A stretch of DNA of 64,000 nt from Lachnospiraceae bacterium (lineage in GTDB: Bacteria > Bacillota > Clostridia > Lachnospirales > Lachnospiraceae), in contig CAAGFJ010000102.1 of the NCBI GenBank assembly GCA_900769115.1, positions 44,532 to 108,531 on the forward strand, in the 5' to 3' direction. The position numbers and the translations under genes were made by a program. The notes under the pieces are model-generated. The model was not told the DNA's origin. It saw only the letters and a program-made list of their open reading frames with translations, and did no database searches. Positions within the stretch are counted from its first letter, which is position 1. The number at the start of each line of letters is the position of its first letter. Shown here piece after piece: positions 26,532-34,322 of this stretch.

Positions 26532-27341
26532 ATGACGCCATTAATTATAGCAATGATCATAATAGGAATTGTATTTATTGTGGTGAGCTTTTTTGTATCA
26601 GAAAAGCTTACCAGAAAGGAATCGGATTTTAATATCGATCTGCTTACTGTGGATGATAATTATGAGTTTTCGGAACGTGAACTTCAGATTATTAAGAGGA
26701 AGATTGAGGATGTGATTGCAAATCAGGCAAAGGATATTCTGTATGAGACGAATGAATCCCTTTCCTCTATGGCGAATGAGAAGACAATGGCATTAGGTGA
26801 TTATGCGGTTGCTGTCTGTGAACAGATTGAGAAGAACCACAAAGAGGTTATGTTCTTATATAGTATGTTAGATGATAAACAAAAAGAGATCATGAATACT
26901 GTGAAGAAGATTGACGAGACAAAGAAACAATTAGAAGCAGTTCTGGCCGGTTATAAGGAGGATGTCAGACAGATGAAGCCGGATATTACGCTACATGCGG
27001 CAGATCGTACTGCACCCGCAAAAGAGTCGGAAGAGAAGAATCCGGTTATGGAACAAGAGCCAGTTGCTACTAAACAGGAAGAAATAAAAGAGAAAGTCAC
27101 AACAGAGACAGGAGAAGAAACAACATCCGAACTGGATGATGTGTTCACACATTTAGATGCGGCAGATGAGAATCTGGAGGATGTCTTAGAAGAGGAATTC
27201 GAGCAGAATGCTAATTCTAACGACATTATTTTAGAGATGCATAAGAATGGCAGCAGCATCATTGAGATTGCCAAACAGTTAGGGCTTGGTGTGGGCGAAG
27301 TGAAGTTAGTGATTGATTTGTACCAAGGAGAGTCAGAATGA
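26532..27341 (+). CDS. Membrane-anchored DUF6115/SwrB-like protein
   Basis: A 269-residue protein with an N-terminal membrane helix (about residues 3-22), a long coiled coil (about 45-145), an acidic linker and a C-terminal helix-turn-helix-like end (MHKNGSSIIEIAKQLGLGVGEVKLVIDLYQ). This layout matches SwrB/YlxL, which follows sigD in Bacillus and helps activate the FliP gate; Clostridial versions are called DUF6115, to my memory. It overlaps the next gene by 4 bases (ATGA). Confidence 0.75.
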   Translation: MTPLIIAMIIIGIVFIVVSFFVSEKLTRKESDFNIDLLTVDDNYEFSERELQIIKRKIEDVIANQAKDILYETNESLSSMANEKTMALGDYAVAVCEQIEKNHKEVMFLYSMLDDKQKEIMNTVKKIDETKKQLEAVLAGYKEDVRQMKPDITLHAADRTAPAKESEEKNPVMEQEPVATKQEEIKEKVTTETGEETTSELDDVFTHLDAADENLEDVLEEEFEQNANSNDIILEMHKNGSSIIEIAKQLGLGVGEVKLVIDLYQGESE

Positions 27342-27865
27342 AATTCAGATATTTTTTAAGGGGTGTTGGAGTTGGAATTGTATTTGCGGCTATCATTTTC
27401 TGCGTGGCATACCGTCAGAACGGCAATATCAAGCTTACGGATCAGCAGATTATGGAACGTGCAAAAGAATTAGGCATGGTAGAACCAAGCACCTCAATTA
27501 AGGATTTGTTAGATGATCGTTCTACAGCAGAAGAGACAGCGGCAGGGAATACAGAGAAGAATACCGTTTCTGAGGAGACAGAAGAGTTAACAACTACAGA
27601 GAGTACAGAGGCGACAACAGAGGCAACAACGGAAATATCAACTGAGCAGGAAAAGGAGACGATTGAGATTACAATTGCAAGAGGTTCTGCATCGGATACC
27701 GTGTGCCAGCAGTTGAAGGATGCTGGAATGATAGAAGATTCATCTGAATTTGATAAATATCTGATTGACAATGGATACGCATCGAGAATTCGGGTGGGTA
27801 CGCATACACTGACAAAAGGAATGGATTTTCATGCAATTGCTGAGGCAATATCAGATCCAATCTGA
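27338..27865 (+). CDS. Short MltG-like (YceG-N) membrane protein
   Basis: A 175-residue protein: N-terminal membrane helix (about residues 6-24), a Thr/Glu-rich repeat linker (about 60-105, many TTE units) and a C-terminal 65-residue domain (EITIARGSASDTVCQQLKDAGMIEDSSEFDKYLIDNGYASRIRVGTHTLTKG) like the LysM-like start of the endolytic transglycosylase MltG. The catalytic YceG core is absent, so it is unlikely to cut glycan. It may bind wall near the flagellum; inference. It is the last gene of the fla operon and ends inside a double hairpin. Confidence 0.75.
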   Translation: MKFRYFLRGVGVGIVFAAIIFCVAYRQNGNIKLTDQQIMERAKELGMVEPSTSIKDLLDDRSTAEETAAGNTEKNTVSEETEELTTTESTEATTEATTEISTEQEKETIEITIARGSASDTVCQQLKDAGMIEDSSEFDKYLIDNGYASRIRVGTHTLTKGMDFHAIAEAISDPI

Positions 27866-27874
27866 TATTGGATC
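27846..27874 (+). repeat. Two overlapping, mutually exclusive inverted repeats
   Basis: CAATATCAG (27846-27854) pairs with CTGATATTG (27862-27870), 9 bp, loop 7. GATCCAAT (27854-27861) pairs with ATTGGATC (27867-27874), 8 bp, loop 5. Both are perfect and cannot form together. They cover the stop codon of the last fla operon gene. No T run follows, so this is not a classical terminator. Confidence 0.55.
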
Positions 27875-27915
27875 AGGGGATGGAGAAGATTATTACAAAA
27901 AATACAAAAAAAGCC

Positions 27916-27944
27916 TTGTGATATTTAGTTTCCTATGCTATAAT
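27916..27944 (+). promoter_or_regulatory. Promoter of rpsB-tsf
   Basis: TTGTGA (27916-27921), a 17-base spacer and TATAAT (27939-27944), with TGC just before the -10 giving an extended -10. An A-rich stretch with AAAAAAGCC stands upstream, like an UP element. The same 12 bases AAAAAAGCCTTG occur in the rplS promoter at 47197. Confidence 0.8.
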
Positions 27945-28074
27945 ACCACTCGGTAAAAATAAAACACAACGGTGGATTATCCGGAATGGTGCAGATTTAT
28001 AATCAAAGGACGCGTGTTATAGACCTGTTTCCGGACATGAGAAGTCGTTGGAAGACAAACCAGGAGGTATAATT
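27945..28074 (+). promoter_or_regulatory. rpsB 5' leader, possible autoregulatory structure
   Basis: About 120 transcribed bases precede rpsB. They contain CCACTCG...CGGTGG (pairing with one bulge) and two TCCGGA palindromes (around 27979 and 28031) that can pair with each other. Ribosomal S2 operons are often autoregulated through such leaders in bacteria, but I cannot match this one to a known family; it is a candidate only. Confidence 0.4.
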
Positions 28075-28806
28075 ATGAGCGTTATTTCAATGAAACAGTT
28101 ATTGGAAGCCGGTGTACATTTTGGACACCAGACAAGAAGATGGAACCCTAAGATGGCTGAGTACATTTATACTGAGCGTAACGGAATCTACATCATTGAC
28201 TTACAGAAGTCAGTTGGTAAGGTAGATGAAGCTTACGAAGCAATCAAGAAATGTGCCGCAGAGGGTGGCAAGATTTTATTCGTAGGTACGAAGAAGCAGG
28301 CTCAGGATTCTGTTAAGACAGAAGCTGAGAGATGCGGTATGTATTATGTTAACGAGAGATGGTTAGGTGGTATGCTTACGAACTGGAGAACAATCGAGAC
28401 CCGTATCGCTACCTTGAAGAAGTATGAGAAGATGGAAGAGGACGGAACATTTGATGTACTTCCTAAGAAAGAGGTTATCAACATCAAGAAAGAGATGGAT
28501 AAGCTTCAGAAGAACTTAGGTGGTATTAAGGAAATGGGCGGAGCTCCAGATATGATCTTTGTTGTAGATCCACGCAAAGAGAGAATTTGTATTCAGGAAG
28601 CTCATTCATTAGGAATTCCTTTGGTTGGTATCGCTGATACGAACTGTGATCCAGAAGAGTTAGATTATGTAATTCCTGGTAATGACGATGCAATCCGTGC
28701 AGTTAAGCTGATCGTTGCTAAGATGGCAGATGCTGTTATCGAGGCTAATCAGGGTATGGATGCTGAGACAGAGGAAGTTGTAGAAGAGGCAGCTACTGAG
28801 GAATAA
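28075..28806 (+). CDS. rpsB: 30S ribosomal protein S2
   Basis: A 243-residue S2 beginning MSVISMKQLLEAGVHFGHQTRRWNPKM, with NERWLGGMLTNWRTI and VVDPRKERICIQEAHSLGIPLVGIADTNCDP, all standard for the family. It binds the 30S head-platform junction. ATG 28075 with AGGAGG 7 bases upstream. The acidic C-terminal tail is usual for Clostridia. Codon use is strongly biased towards that of highly expressed genes compared with the fla genes. It follows the fla operon as in Bacillus and is followed by tsf. Confidence 0.98.
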   Translation: MSVISMKQLLEAGVHFGHQTRRWNPKMAEYIYTERNGIYIIDLQKSVGKVDEAYEAIKKCAAEGGKILFVGTKKQAQDSVKTEAERCGMYYVNERWLGGMLTNWRTIETRIATLKKYEKMEEDGTFDVLPKKEVINIKKEMDKLQKNLGGIKEMGGAPDMIFVVDPRKERICIQEAHSLGIPLVGIADTNCDPEELDYVIPGNDDAIRAVKLIVAKMADAVIEANQGMDAETEEVVEEAATEE

Positions 28807-28816
28807 TAGCAATTGT

Positions 28817-28855
28817 GGAATAGAACGACGTATAGGCCGTTCTATTCCTTTGTAT
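28817..28855 (+). terminator. Attenuator hairpin between rpsB and tsf
   Basis: GGAATAGAACG (28817-28827) and CGTTCTATTCC (28838-28848) form a perfect 11-bp stem with a 10-nt loop, followed by TTTGTAT. The short T run suggests partial termination, which would set the S2 to EF-Ts ratio, as known for rpsB-tsf operons. Confidence 0.65.
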
Positions 28856-28880
28856 ACTAAGAATATGGAGGACGTTTGAG

Positions 28881-29969
28881 ATGGCTATTACAGCAGGTAT
28901 GGTAAAAGAGCTTCGTGAGATGACCGGAGCTGGTATGATGGATTGTAAGAAAGCACTTACTGAGTGTGATGGTAATATGGATGCAGCTGTAGAAGCACTT
29001 CGTAAGAGTGGTGCTGCTAAGGCTGAGAAGAAGGCAAGCAGAATTGCTGCGGAAGGTATCGCAAGAGCTGCTATTTCTGCAGATGCAAAGACCGGTGTTG
29101 TTGTTGAGGTTAACTCTGAGACAGATTTCGTTGCAAAGAATGAAGTATTCCAGACATTTGTTCAGGAGATTGCTGATCAGGCACTTGTTTCTTCATTGAA
29201 TGGTGGCGACAACGGCGAGGATGTTGCGGCATTATTAGAAGAGGGTGGCTTGAAGGATGCCCTTGTTGAGAAGACTGCTACAATCGGTGAGAAGTTATCC
29301 TTCCGTCGTTTTGAGAAAGTAACTGGAGATTGTGTAGTATCTTACTTACACGGTGGTGGACGTATTGGTGTATTAGTTGCAGGTGCAGGTGCTGCAGATG
29401 ATTCTGTAAAAGAAGCGCTTGGTAATGTTGCAATGCAGATTGCAGCTATGAATCCACAGTATATCTGTAGAGCAGATATCTCTGCTGATGAGATGGCTAA
29501 GTTAAAAGAGATTACTATTGACAGTGCGTTGAATGATCCTTTCTCACTTCCAAAGCCAATCTTACAGGGATTACTTGATAAGGCTGTTAATGATAAGAAG
29601 TGGAGTGATGAAGATATTGCTATTTACGAAGAGAAGAAGAGCAATATGAATTACCTTCCAAACTTCCTTTCAACAGAAGCGAAGAACACATTGGCAGAGT
29701 TAGCGATTGCGGATAAGGATGCTATTGTTGGCAATAAGATCTTCAATGGTCTTGTTGAAGGACGTATCTCTAAGCATGTAAAAGAGATCAGTCTTATGGA
29801 TCAGACTTATGTTAAGGCTGAAGATGGTAAGCAGTCAGTTGCTAAGTATCTTGAGTCAGTCAGCAAAGATCTTAAGGTTGCAAAGTTCGTTCGTTTCGAA
29901 GTTGGTGAAGGAATGGAGAAGAAGAATGAGGATTTTGCAGCAGAAGTTGCAGCTCAGATGGGTAATTAA
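28881..29969 (+). CDS. tsf: Translation elongation factor Ts
   Basis: A 362-residue EF-Ts: N-terminal UBA-like domain and the TDFVAKNE motif (MAITAGMVKELREMTGAGMMDCKKALTECDGN... ; EVNSETDFVAKNEVFQ at about residues 75-90) and a longer C-terminal dimerisation part. It exchanges GDP on EF-Tu. The family mean is about 300 residues; the extra length is an insertion in the core (about 200-300), seen in Clostridia. GGAGG before the start; ends at a strong terminator. Confidence 0.97.
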   Translation: MAITAGMVKELREMTGAGMMDCKKALTECDGNMDAAVEALRKSGAAKAEKKASRIAAEGIARAAISADAKTGVVVEVNSETDFVAKNEVFQTFVQEIADQALVSSLNGGDNGEDVAALLEEGGLKDALVEKTATIGEKLSFRRFEKVTGDCVVSYLHGGGRIGVLVAGAGAADDSVKEALGNVAMQIAAMNPQYICRADISADEMAKLKEITIDSALNDPFSLPKPILQGLLDKAVNDKKWSDEDIAIYEEKKSNMNYLPNFLSTEAKNTLAELAIADKDAIVGNKIFNGLVEGRISKHVKEISLMDQTYVKAEDGKQSVAKYLESVSKDLKVAKFVRFEVGEGMEKKNEDFAAEVAAQMGN

Positions 29970-29995
29970 TTTATCATTATAATAATAGATAATAG

Positions 29996-30033
29996 AACCA
30001 CAGGGATTATTTTGATCTCTGTGGTTTTTTTTC
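29996..30033 (+). terminator. Intrinsic terminator after tsf
   Basis: AACCACAG (29996-30003) and CTGTGGTT (30019-30026) form a perfect 8-bp stem, which inner GAT/ATC pairing can extend, with an eight-T run at 30025-30032. It closes the rpsB-tsf unit. Confidence 0.9.
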
Positions 30034-30061
30034 TTCATAGGACAATTTGTTATGCGGACGC

Positions 30062-30087
30062 AAAAGAGTTGTCAGTGACTCTTTGTT
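30062..30087 (+). repeat. AAAGAGT hairpin downstream of tsf
   Basis: AAAGAGT (30063-30069) and ACTCTTT (30078-30084) form a 7-bp hairpin with an 8-nt loop (TGTCAGTG), followed by GTTCC. A closely related hairpin with a true T run occurs before spoIVA at 57826. Weak terminator or intergenic repeat family. Confidence 0.45.
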
Positions 30088-30169
30088 CCTTATAGAAAGG
30101 AGTGAATGGGGATTTATCCATTGGCAATAATAGATAAGGAAATTTGATAATTCTTGTATAATGTGCATA

Positions 30170-30197
30170 TTTACATTTATTCGCAGTATGATATAAT
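30170..30197 (+). promoter_or_regulatory. Promoter of the sucrose operon
   Basis: TTTACA (30170-30175, 5/6), a 16-base spacer and TATAAT (30192-30197) lie about 105 bases before the PTS gene. A second TATAAT at 30157 has no matching -35. The predicted start is close to 30204, just before the first operator-like site. Confidence 0.7.
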
Positions 30198-30210
30198 TTA
30201 AATATATAAA

Positions 30211-30224
30211 TGAGAACGATACCG
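30211..30224 (+). promoter_or_regulatory. CcpA/LacI-type operator-like site 1
   Basis: TGAGAACGATACCG agrees with the catabolite response element consensus TGWNANCGNTNWCA at 12 of 14 positions. It lies just after the predicted start of transcription, where binding of a LacI-family repressor (CcpA or a sucrose repressor) would block the operon. Confidence 0.55.
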
Positions 30225-30267
30225 CATGGATGAGAATATCAATATCTCGTTGTTTTTTAAATAATAG

Positions 30268-30281
30268 TGAGAACGATTACA
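30268..30281 (+). promoter_or_regulatory. CcpA/LacI-type operator-like site 2
   Basis: TGAGAACGATTACA fits TGWNANCGNTNWCA at every position. It is a direct repeat of site 1 (shared TGAGAACGAT), 57 bases downstream and just ahead of the ribosome site. Two such sites imply looping or double control by CcpA and/or a sucrose-specific LacI-family regulator. Confidence 0.65.
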
Positions 30282-30300
30282 TGATAAAGGAGGTATGATT

Positions 30301-32166
30301 ATGAACTATGAAAAAGCAGCATCAGAGGTCTTAACTCTGATCGGAGGGAAAGACAACATTGTATCGGCAGCACATTGTGCAACCAGATTACGAATTGTGA
30401 TTGCAGATAATGGTAAGTGCGATAAGACTGCACTGGAGAATGTAGAAGGGGTGAAAGGTGTATTTGAAGCATCCGGACAGCTGCAGATTATCTTTGGAAC
30501 CGGAATTGTGAATAAGGTGTTTGATGCATTTATTGAACAGGCAGGAATTACAGCAGGAACGAAGGAGGAAGTTAAGTCAGCTGCAACCGGCAAGCAGAAT
30601 GCATTCCTAAGAGCAATCAAGGCATTAGGAGATGTATTTGTTCCAATCATTCCGGCAATCGTAGCAAGTGGATTATTAATGGGGCTTTTGGAAGGCTTTT
30701 GCAATGTATGGCCCCAGATGGCACAGTCCGGAACTTATACGATCATTCATCTTTTTGCAAATGCAGCATTTACTTTCTTGCCGATTCTGATCGCAATTAG
30801 TGCGGCAAAGGTATTTGGCGGTAATCAGTTTCTTGGAGCTGTGATTGGTATGATCATGATACATCCGGATCTGTTAAATGCATGGAGTGTAGCTGGTGCA
30901 GATTCCATACCAACTGCAGCTGCATGGTTTGGCTTATATGATATCAATTTAGTGGGTTATCAGGGACATGTAATACCGGTTGTGATTGCGGTCTGGTTTA
31001 TGTCTGCGTTAGAGAAGAAGCTGCATAAGATTGTACCGGAGATCATTGATCTGTTTGTAACACCTTTAGTTACAGTATTGGTAACAGGGTACCTGACACT
31101 TACAATTTTCGGACCAATCTTCTCAGCTATTGAGAATGGTGTATTATCCGGTGTAGAATATCTGATCAATATTCCATTTGGAATTGGCGCCATGCTTTGT
31201 GGTGCTGTGTATGCACCAACCGTTGTAGCTGGTGTACATCATATGTATAATGCATTAGAGGCAGGATTACTTAGTGCAAACGGAATTGATACCTGGATGC
31301 CGATTGCAACAGCGGCAAATATAGCACAGGGAGCAGCCGCTCTTGCAGTTGCATTGAAGACGAAGGATCAGAAGACAAAGTCTATGGCATTACCGGCATC
31401 CTTATCTGCATTCTTGGGCATTACAGAGCCAGCCATCTTTGGTGTAAATATCCGTTATATGAAGCCATTTATCGCAGGATGTATTGGTGGTGCATGTGGA
31501 GCTTTGATTGCAGGAATTACAGGTGCAGGCTCTTCGGCCTATGGAATTACCGGATTATTTGGATTTCTTATTACAACTGATTGTACGGTAGCGTATCTGT
31601 TAGTTATGGTAGTTGCAGCAGCCGTTGCATTCTGTATATCCTGGATGTTATATAAAGAACCAAAGACACTGAATGTGATCCAGGAGAAAGTAACTGTCAA
31701 ATCATTGTCAGAACCGGATACCATATATGCTCCGATGAAAGGTAAGGTGATTGCTCTTTCAGAGGTAAGAGATGAGACATTTGCAAGTGAGGTTTTAGGA
31801 AAGGGTGTTGCAATTATTCCGGAAGAAGGAAAAGTATATGCACCTTTTGACGGAACAGTGACCACTGTATTTGATACAAAGCATGCGATTGGAATCACAA
31901 GTAAAGATGGTGTAGAGGTGTTGATCCATGTTGGTATCAATACGGTTATGCTAAATGGAGATGGTTATACATGCCGGGTTGCAGAGGGGGATACTCTCAA
32001 AGCAGGCAACCTGTTATTAGAGGTGGATCTGAAGAAGCTGCAGGAGCGTGGCTATGACATTACAACGCCGGTGCTTGTAACGAATACAGATGATTTTGCA
32101 GGAATCCAGATTACTAAGCTGGGGGACGTTGCGTCGATGGATGCCATTGTTAAAGTAGAGCGATAA
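30301..32166 (+). CDS. scrA: Sucrose-type PTS permease EIIBCA
   Basis: A 621-residue PTS permease with three domains: IIB (about 1-85) with phospho-cysteine C26 (AAHCATRLRIV), IIC (about 105-460) with some ten membrane helices, and a glucose-type IIA (about 470-621) with H528 (DTKHAIG) and phospho-acceptor H543 (LIHVGINTV). It takes up a disaccharide and phosphorylates it. Sucrose is inferred from the sucrose-6-phosphate hydrolase gene 16 bases downstream; beta-glucosides or trehalose are alternatives for the permease alone. ATG 30301 is 7 bases from GGAGG; ATG 30295 is too close. Confidence 0.9.
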   Translation: MNYEKAASEVLTLIGGKDNIVSAAHCATRLRIVIADNGKCDKTALENVEGVKGVFEASGQLQIIFGTGIVNKVFDAFIEQAGITAGTKEEVKSAATGKQNAFLRAIKALGDVFVPIIPAIVASGLLMGLLEGFCNVWPQMAQSGTYTIIHLFANAAFTFLPILIAISAAKVFGGNQFLGAVIGMIMIHPDLLNAWSVAGADSIPTAAAWFGLYDINLVGYQGHVIPVVIAVWFMSALEKKLHKIVPEIIDLFVTPLVTVLVTGYLTLTIFGPIFSAIENGVLSGVEYLINIPFGIGAMLCGAVYAPTVVAGVHHMYNALEAGLLSANGIDTWMPIATAANIAQGAAALAVALKTKDQKTKSMALPASLSAFLGITEPAIFGVNIRYMKPFIAGCIGGACGALIAGITGAGSSAYGITGLFGFLITTDCTVAYLLVMVVAAAVAFCISWMLYKEPKTLNVIQEKVTVKSLSEPDTIYAPMKGKVIALSEVRDETFASEVLGKGVAIIPEEGKVYAPFDGTVTTVFDTKHAIGITSKDGVEVLIHVGINTVMLNGDGYTCRVAEGDTLKAGNLLLEVDLKKLQERGYDITTPVLVTNTDDFAGIQITKLGDVASMDAIVKVER

Positions 32167-32182
32167 GAACAGGAGGCAGAAG

Positions 32183-33655
32183 ATGAACGCAACAGGTCAG
32201 AAGATGCGGGAACAGATTATGCAATTAGAACAACATATGGTTGATCCACAGGAATCAACCCTGCGAAATGGCTTTCATTTAATGCCGCCAACTGGATGGA
32301 TGAATGATCCGAATGGATTGTGTCAGCTTGATGATCAGTATCATGTATTTTTTCAGTATGCACCATATGATGCAGAAGGGAGCGGACCGAAAGGCTGGGG
32401 ACACTACAGAACAAAGGACTGGTGTCTGTATGAATATATGCCGGTGTCGATCCTGCCAGATGAGGAGTTTGACCGGAATGGGGTCTATTCAGGCAGCAGT
32501 TTCATTGATGAGAAAGGGATGCATCTGTTTTATACGGGTAATGTGAAGCTGCCAGGGACCCATGATTATACAACCTCCGGCAGAATGGCTGATACGGTAT
32601 TAGTAGAGAGTTCGGATGGCATTCATTTTGGAAAAAAAGAGGTTGTGATCCCGACGGTACAGTATCCGGAAGGCTTGTCCTGCCATGTGAGAGACCCCAA
32701 AGTATGGAAAGAAAAAGGATATTATTATATGCTTTTAGGGGCCAGAACACTGCAGGATAAGGGAGAGGTGCTGCTTTACCGTTCAACCGATATGAGAAAG
32801 TGGCAGTTATATAAGATTGCAACAACACAGGAGACATTTGGATATATGTGGGAGTGTCCGGATCTGTGTACATTTTTTAATGGTCAGATTCTTTCCGTAT
32901 CTCCACAGGGGTTGCAAGCACAGGAGGATCGGTATCAGAATCAATACCAGACCGGGTATTTCATTTTGAAGGAGCGGCTCACATGTTGCAAAGAGGATCA
33001 GGTAATAATAGATGAGAACTGTTTTTATGAATGGGATAAAGGGTTTGACTTTTATGCGCCACAGACTTTTGTAGACGGTCAGGGAAGAAGAATTCTGATC
33101 GGATGGGCCGGAATGCCGGATGCGGATTACAAGAATCAAGAGACAGAGAAAGAAGGCTGGCAGCATTGCCTGACGGTTCCCAGAAGAATTACGTTTAAGA
33201 ACAATCTGCGTACCGGACAACAGGCGATCTATCAGGAACCGATTCCGGAGTTAGAACAGCTTCGTACGGGTACATGTATTACAGTAACACAAAGGGAGAC
33301 GATATTTCCATTCGAATATATGGATCTGTTATGTGATGAGTTGCCGGATAGCTTTGAGATTGTGATTGCAGACGGTGTCAGATTGCAATATCAGGACGGA
33401 TGGATCCGGTTAGCTTTGACAGAAGAATGTGGCTGCGGGCGGGATGTCCGTAAGACAAGAATGGAAGAGATCCGATCTTTGAGAATTTTGATTGATTCCT
33501 CAATATTAGAGATTTATCTCAATAATGGAGAGATGGTGTTCACAACCAGATATTATAAGAAGAAGCAAGGAATAAGATTGCAGATATCGTGTGCAGATAG
33601 TATGATTCGTGCATATCCAATGCATGCAGCAACCATTCTTCCATTTGTGGAATGA
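32183..33655 (+). CDS. scrB: Sucrose-6-phosphate hydrolase (GH32)
   Basis: A 490-residue GH32 enzyme. The three catalytic motifs are clear: WMNDPNG with nucleophile D42, RDP with transition-state D171, and EC with acid/base E224. It splits sucrose-6-phosphate from the PTS into glucose-6-phosphate and fructose. There is no signal peptide, so it acts in the cytoplasm. The beta-propeller is followed by a shorter C-terminal beta-sandwich (about 365-490). Co-transcribed with the PTS gene. Confidence 0.92.
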   Translation: MNATGQKMREQIMQLEQHMVDPQESTLRNGFHLMPPTGWMNDPNGLCQLDDQYHVFFQYAPYDAEGSGPKGWGHYRTKDWCLYEYMPVSILPDEEFDRNGVYSGSSFIDEKGMHLFYTGNVKLPGTHDYTTSGRMADTVLVESSDGIHFGKKEVVIPTVQYPEGLSCHVRDPKVWKEKGYYYMLLGARTLQDKGEVLLYRSTDMRKWQLYKIATTQETFGYMWECPDLCTFFNGQILSVSPQGLQAQEDRYQNQYQTGYFILKERLTCCKEDQVIIDENCFYEWDKGFDFYAPQTFVDGQGRRILIGWAGMPDADYKNQETEKEGWQHCLTVPRRITFKNNLRTGQQAIYQEPIPELEQLRTGTCITVTQRETIFPFEYMDLLCDELPDSFEIVIADGVRLQYQDGWIRLALTEECGCGRDVRKTRMEEIRSLRILIDSSILEIYLNNGEMVFTTRYYKKKQGIRLQISCADSMIRAYPMHAATILPFVE

Positions 33656-33671
33656 CAGGAAAAGACGGGAA

Positions 33672-33701
33672 TTTTCAGAAAATGCTTGCATTTTCTGAAA
33701 A
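33672..33701 (+). terminator. Strong hairpin after scrB
   Basis: TTTTCAGAAAATG (33672-33684) and CATTTTCTGAAAA (33689-33701) form a perfect 13-bp stem with a CTTG loop, 16 bases after the scrB stop. It has no separate T run, but the arm itself contains T4 and A4. It probably ends or stabilises the sucrose mRNA. Confidence 0.6.
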
Positions 33702-33728
33702 GTAGTGGTATTCTTACAGAGTAACATA

Positions 33729-33766
33729 TTGACAGGCAAGAGAGTGGGCATATTGTCCACTCTCTT
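33729..33766 (+). promoter_or_regulatory. Promoter with overlapping inverted repeat before rimP
   Basis: A perfect TTGACA (33729-33734), a 16-base spacer and TATTGT (33751-33756) form a promoter for rimP-nusA-infB. AAGAGAGTGG (33738-33747) and CCACTCTCTT (33757-33766) form a perfect 10-bp inverted repeat that spans spacer and -10. It may act as an operator, or as a hairpin that ends readthrough from scrB. Confidence 0.55.
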
Positions 33767-33825
33767 TACGTTGTAAGACGGTGTGTTGCCGATATTAGAC
33801 AATTGCATATGGAAAGGGGTCATTT

Positions 33826-34299
33826 ATGACTAAGAAACAGATTGAAGCTACCTGTGAAGAATTAGTCCTTCCGATTATTGAGGAGAACGGTTTTGAACTG
33901 GTAGATGTGGAGTATGTGAAAGAAGGCTCGAATTATTATCTGCGTGTCTATGCGGATAAGCCGGATGGAATTACAATTGATGATTGTGTTCTGGTAAGCC
34001 GGGCATTGAATCCGAAGCTGGATGCATATGAGAAGGAATTCAAGGATGCGTATATTTTGGAGGTGAGTTCTCCGGGACTGTTGCGTCCGTTGAAGAAGGA
34101 CAAGGATTTTGCGCGGAATCTTGGCAAGATGGTAGAGATTAAGTTGTTTAAGCCGCTTGCAGACAGCAAGGTAAAAGAATTTGAAGCAGAACTCAAAGAA
34201 TTTGATGACAAGAACATTACAGTTATTATGGAAGATGATGAAGAAGTACAGATTGAACGTAGTAACTTAGCATTGATTAGATTAGCATTTGAATTTTAG
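33826..34299 (+). CDS. rimP: Ribosome maturation factor RimP
   Basis: A 157-residue RimP: N-terminal alpha/beta domain (ELVDVEYVKEGSNYYLRVYADKPDGITIDDCVLVSRAL, about residues 25-65) with LEVSSPGLLRPLKKDKDF, and a C-terminal Sm-like barrel. It helps 30S assembly. It is the first gene of the nusA-infB operon, as usual in bacteria. In Bacillus, polC precedes it; here a sucrose operon does. Ribosome site AAAGGGG. Confidence 0.96.
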   Translation: MTKKQIEATCEELVLPIIEENGFELVDVEYVKEGSNYYLRVYADKPDGITIDDCVLVSRALNPKLDAYEKEFKDAYILEVSSPGLLRPLKKDKDFARNLGKMVEIKLFKPLADSKVKEFEAELKEFDDKNITVIMEDDEEVQIERSNLALIRLAFEF

Positions 34300-34322
34300 A
34301 ATATTAAGGAGGAGTCAGGAAA

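Noticed and set aside
27338..27865. A full endolytic transglycosylase MltG
   Set aside because: Only 175 residues; the catalytic YceG core is missing.
30157..30162. TATAAT as a second sucrose operon promoter
   Set aside because: No -35 within 16-18 bases and no extended -10; the box at 30192 is better.
30228..30257. GAGA...TCTC with T run as an antiterminator-controlled terminator (RAT/LicT type)
   Set aside because: Stem is only 4-6 bp, and no RAT-like conserved sequence or antiterminator gene is visible.
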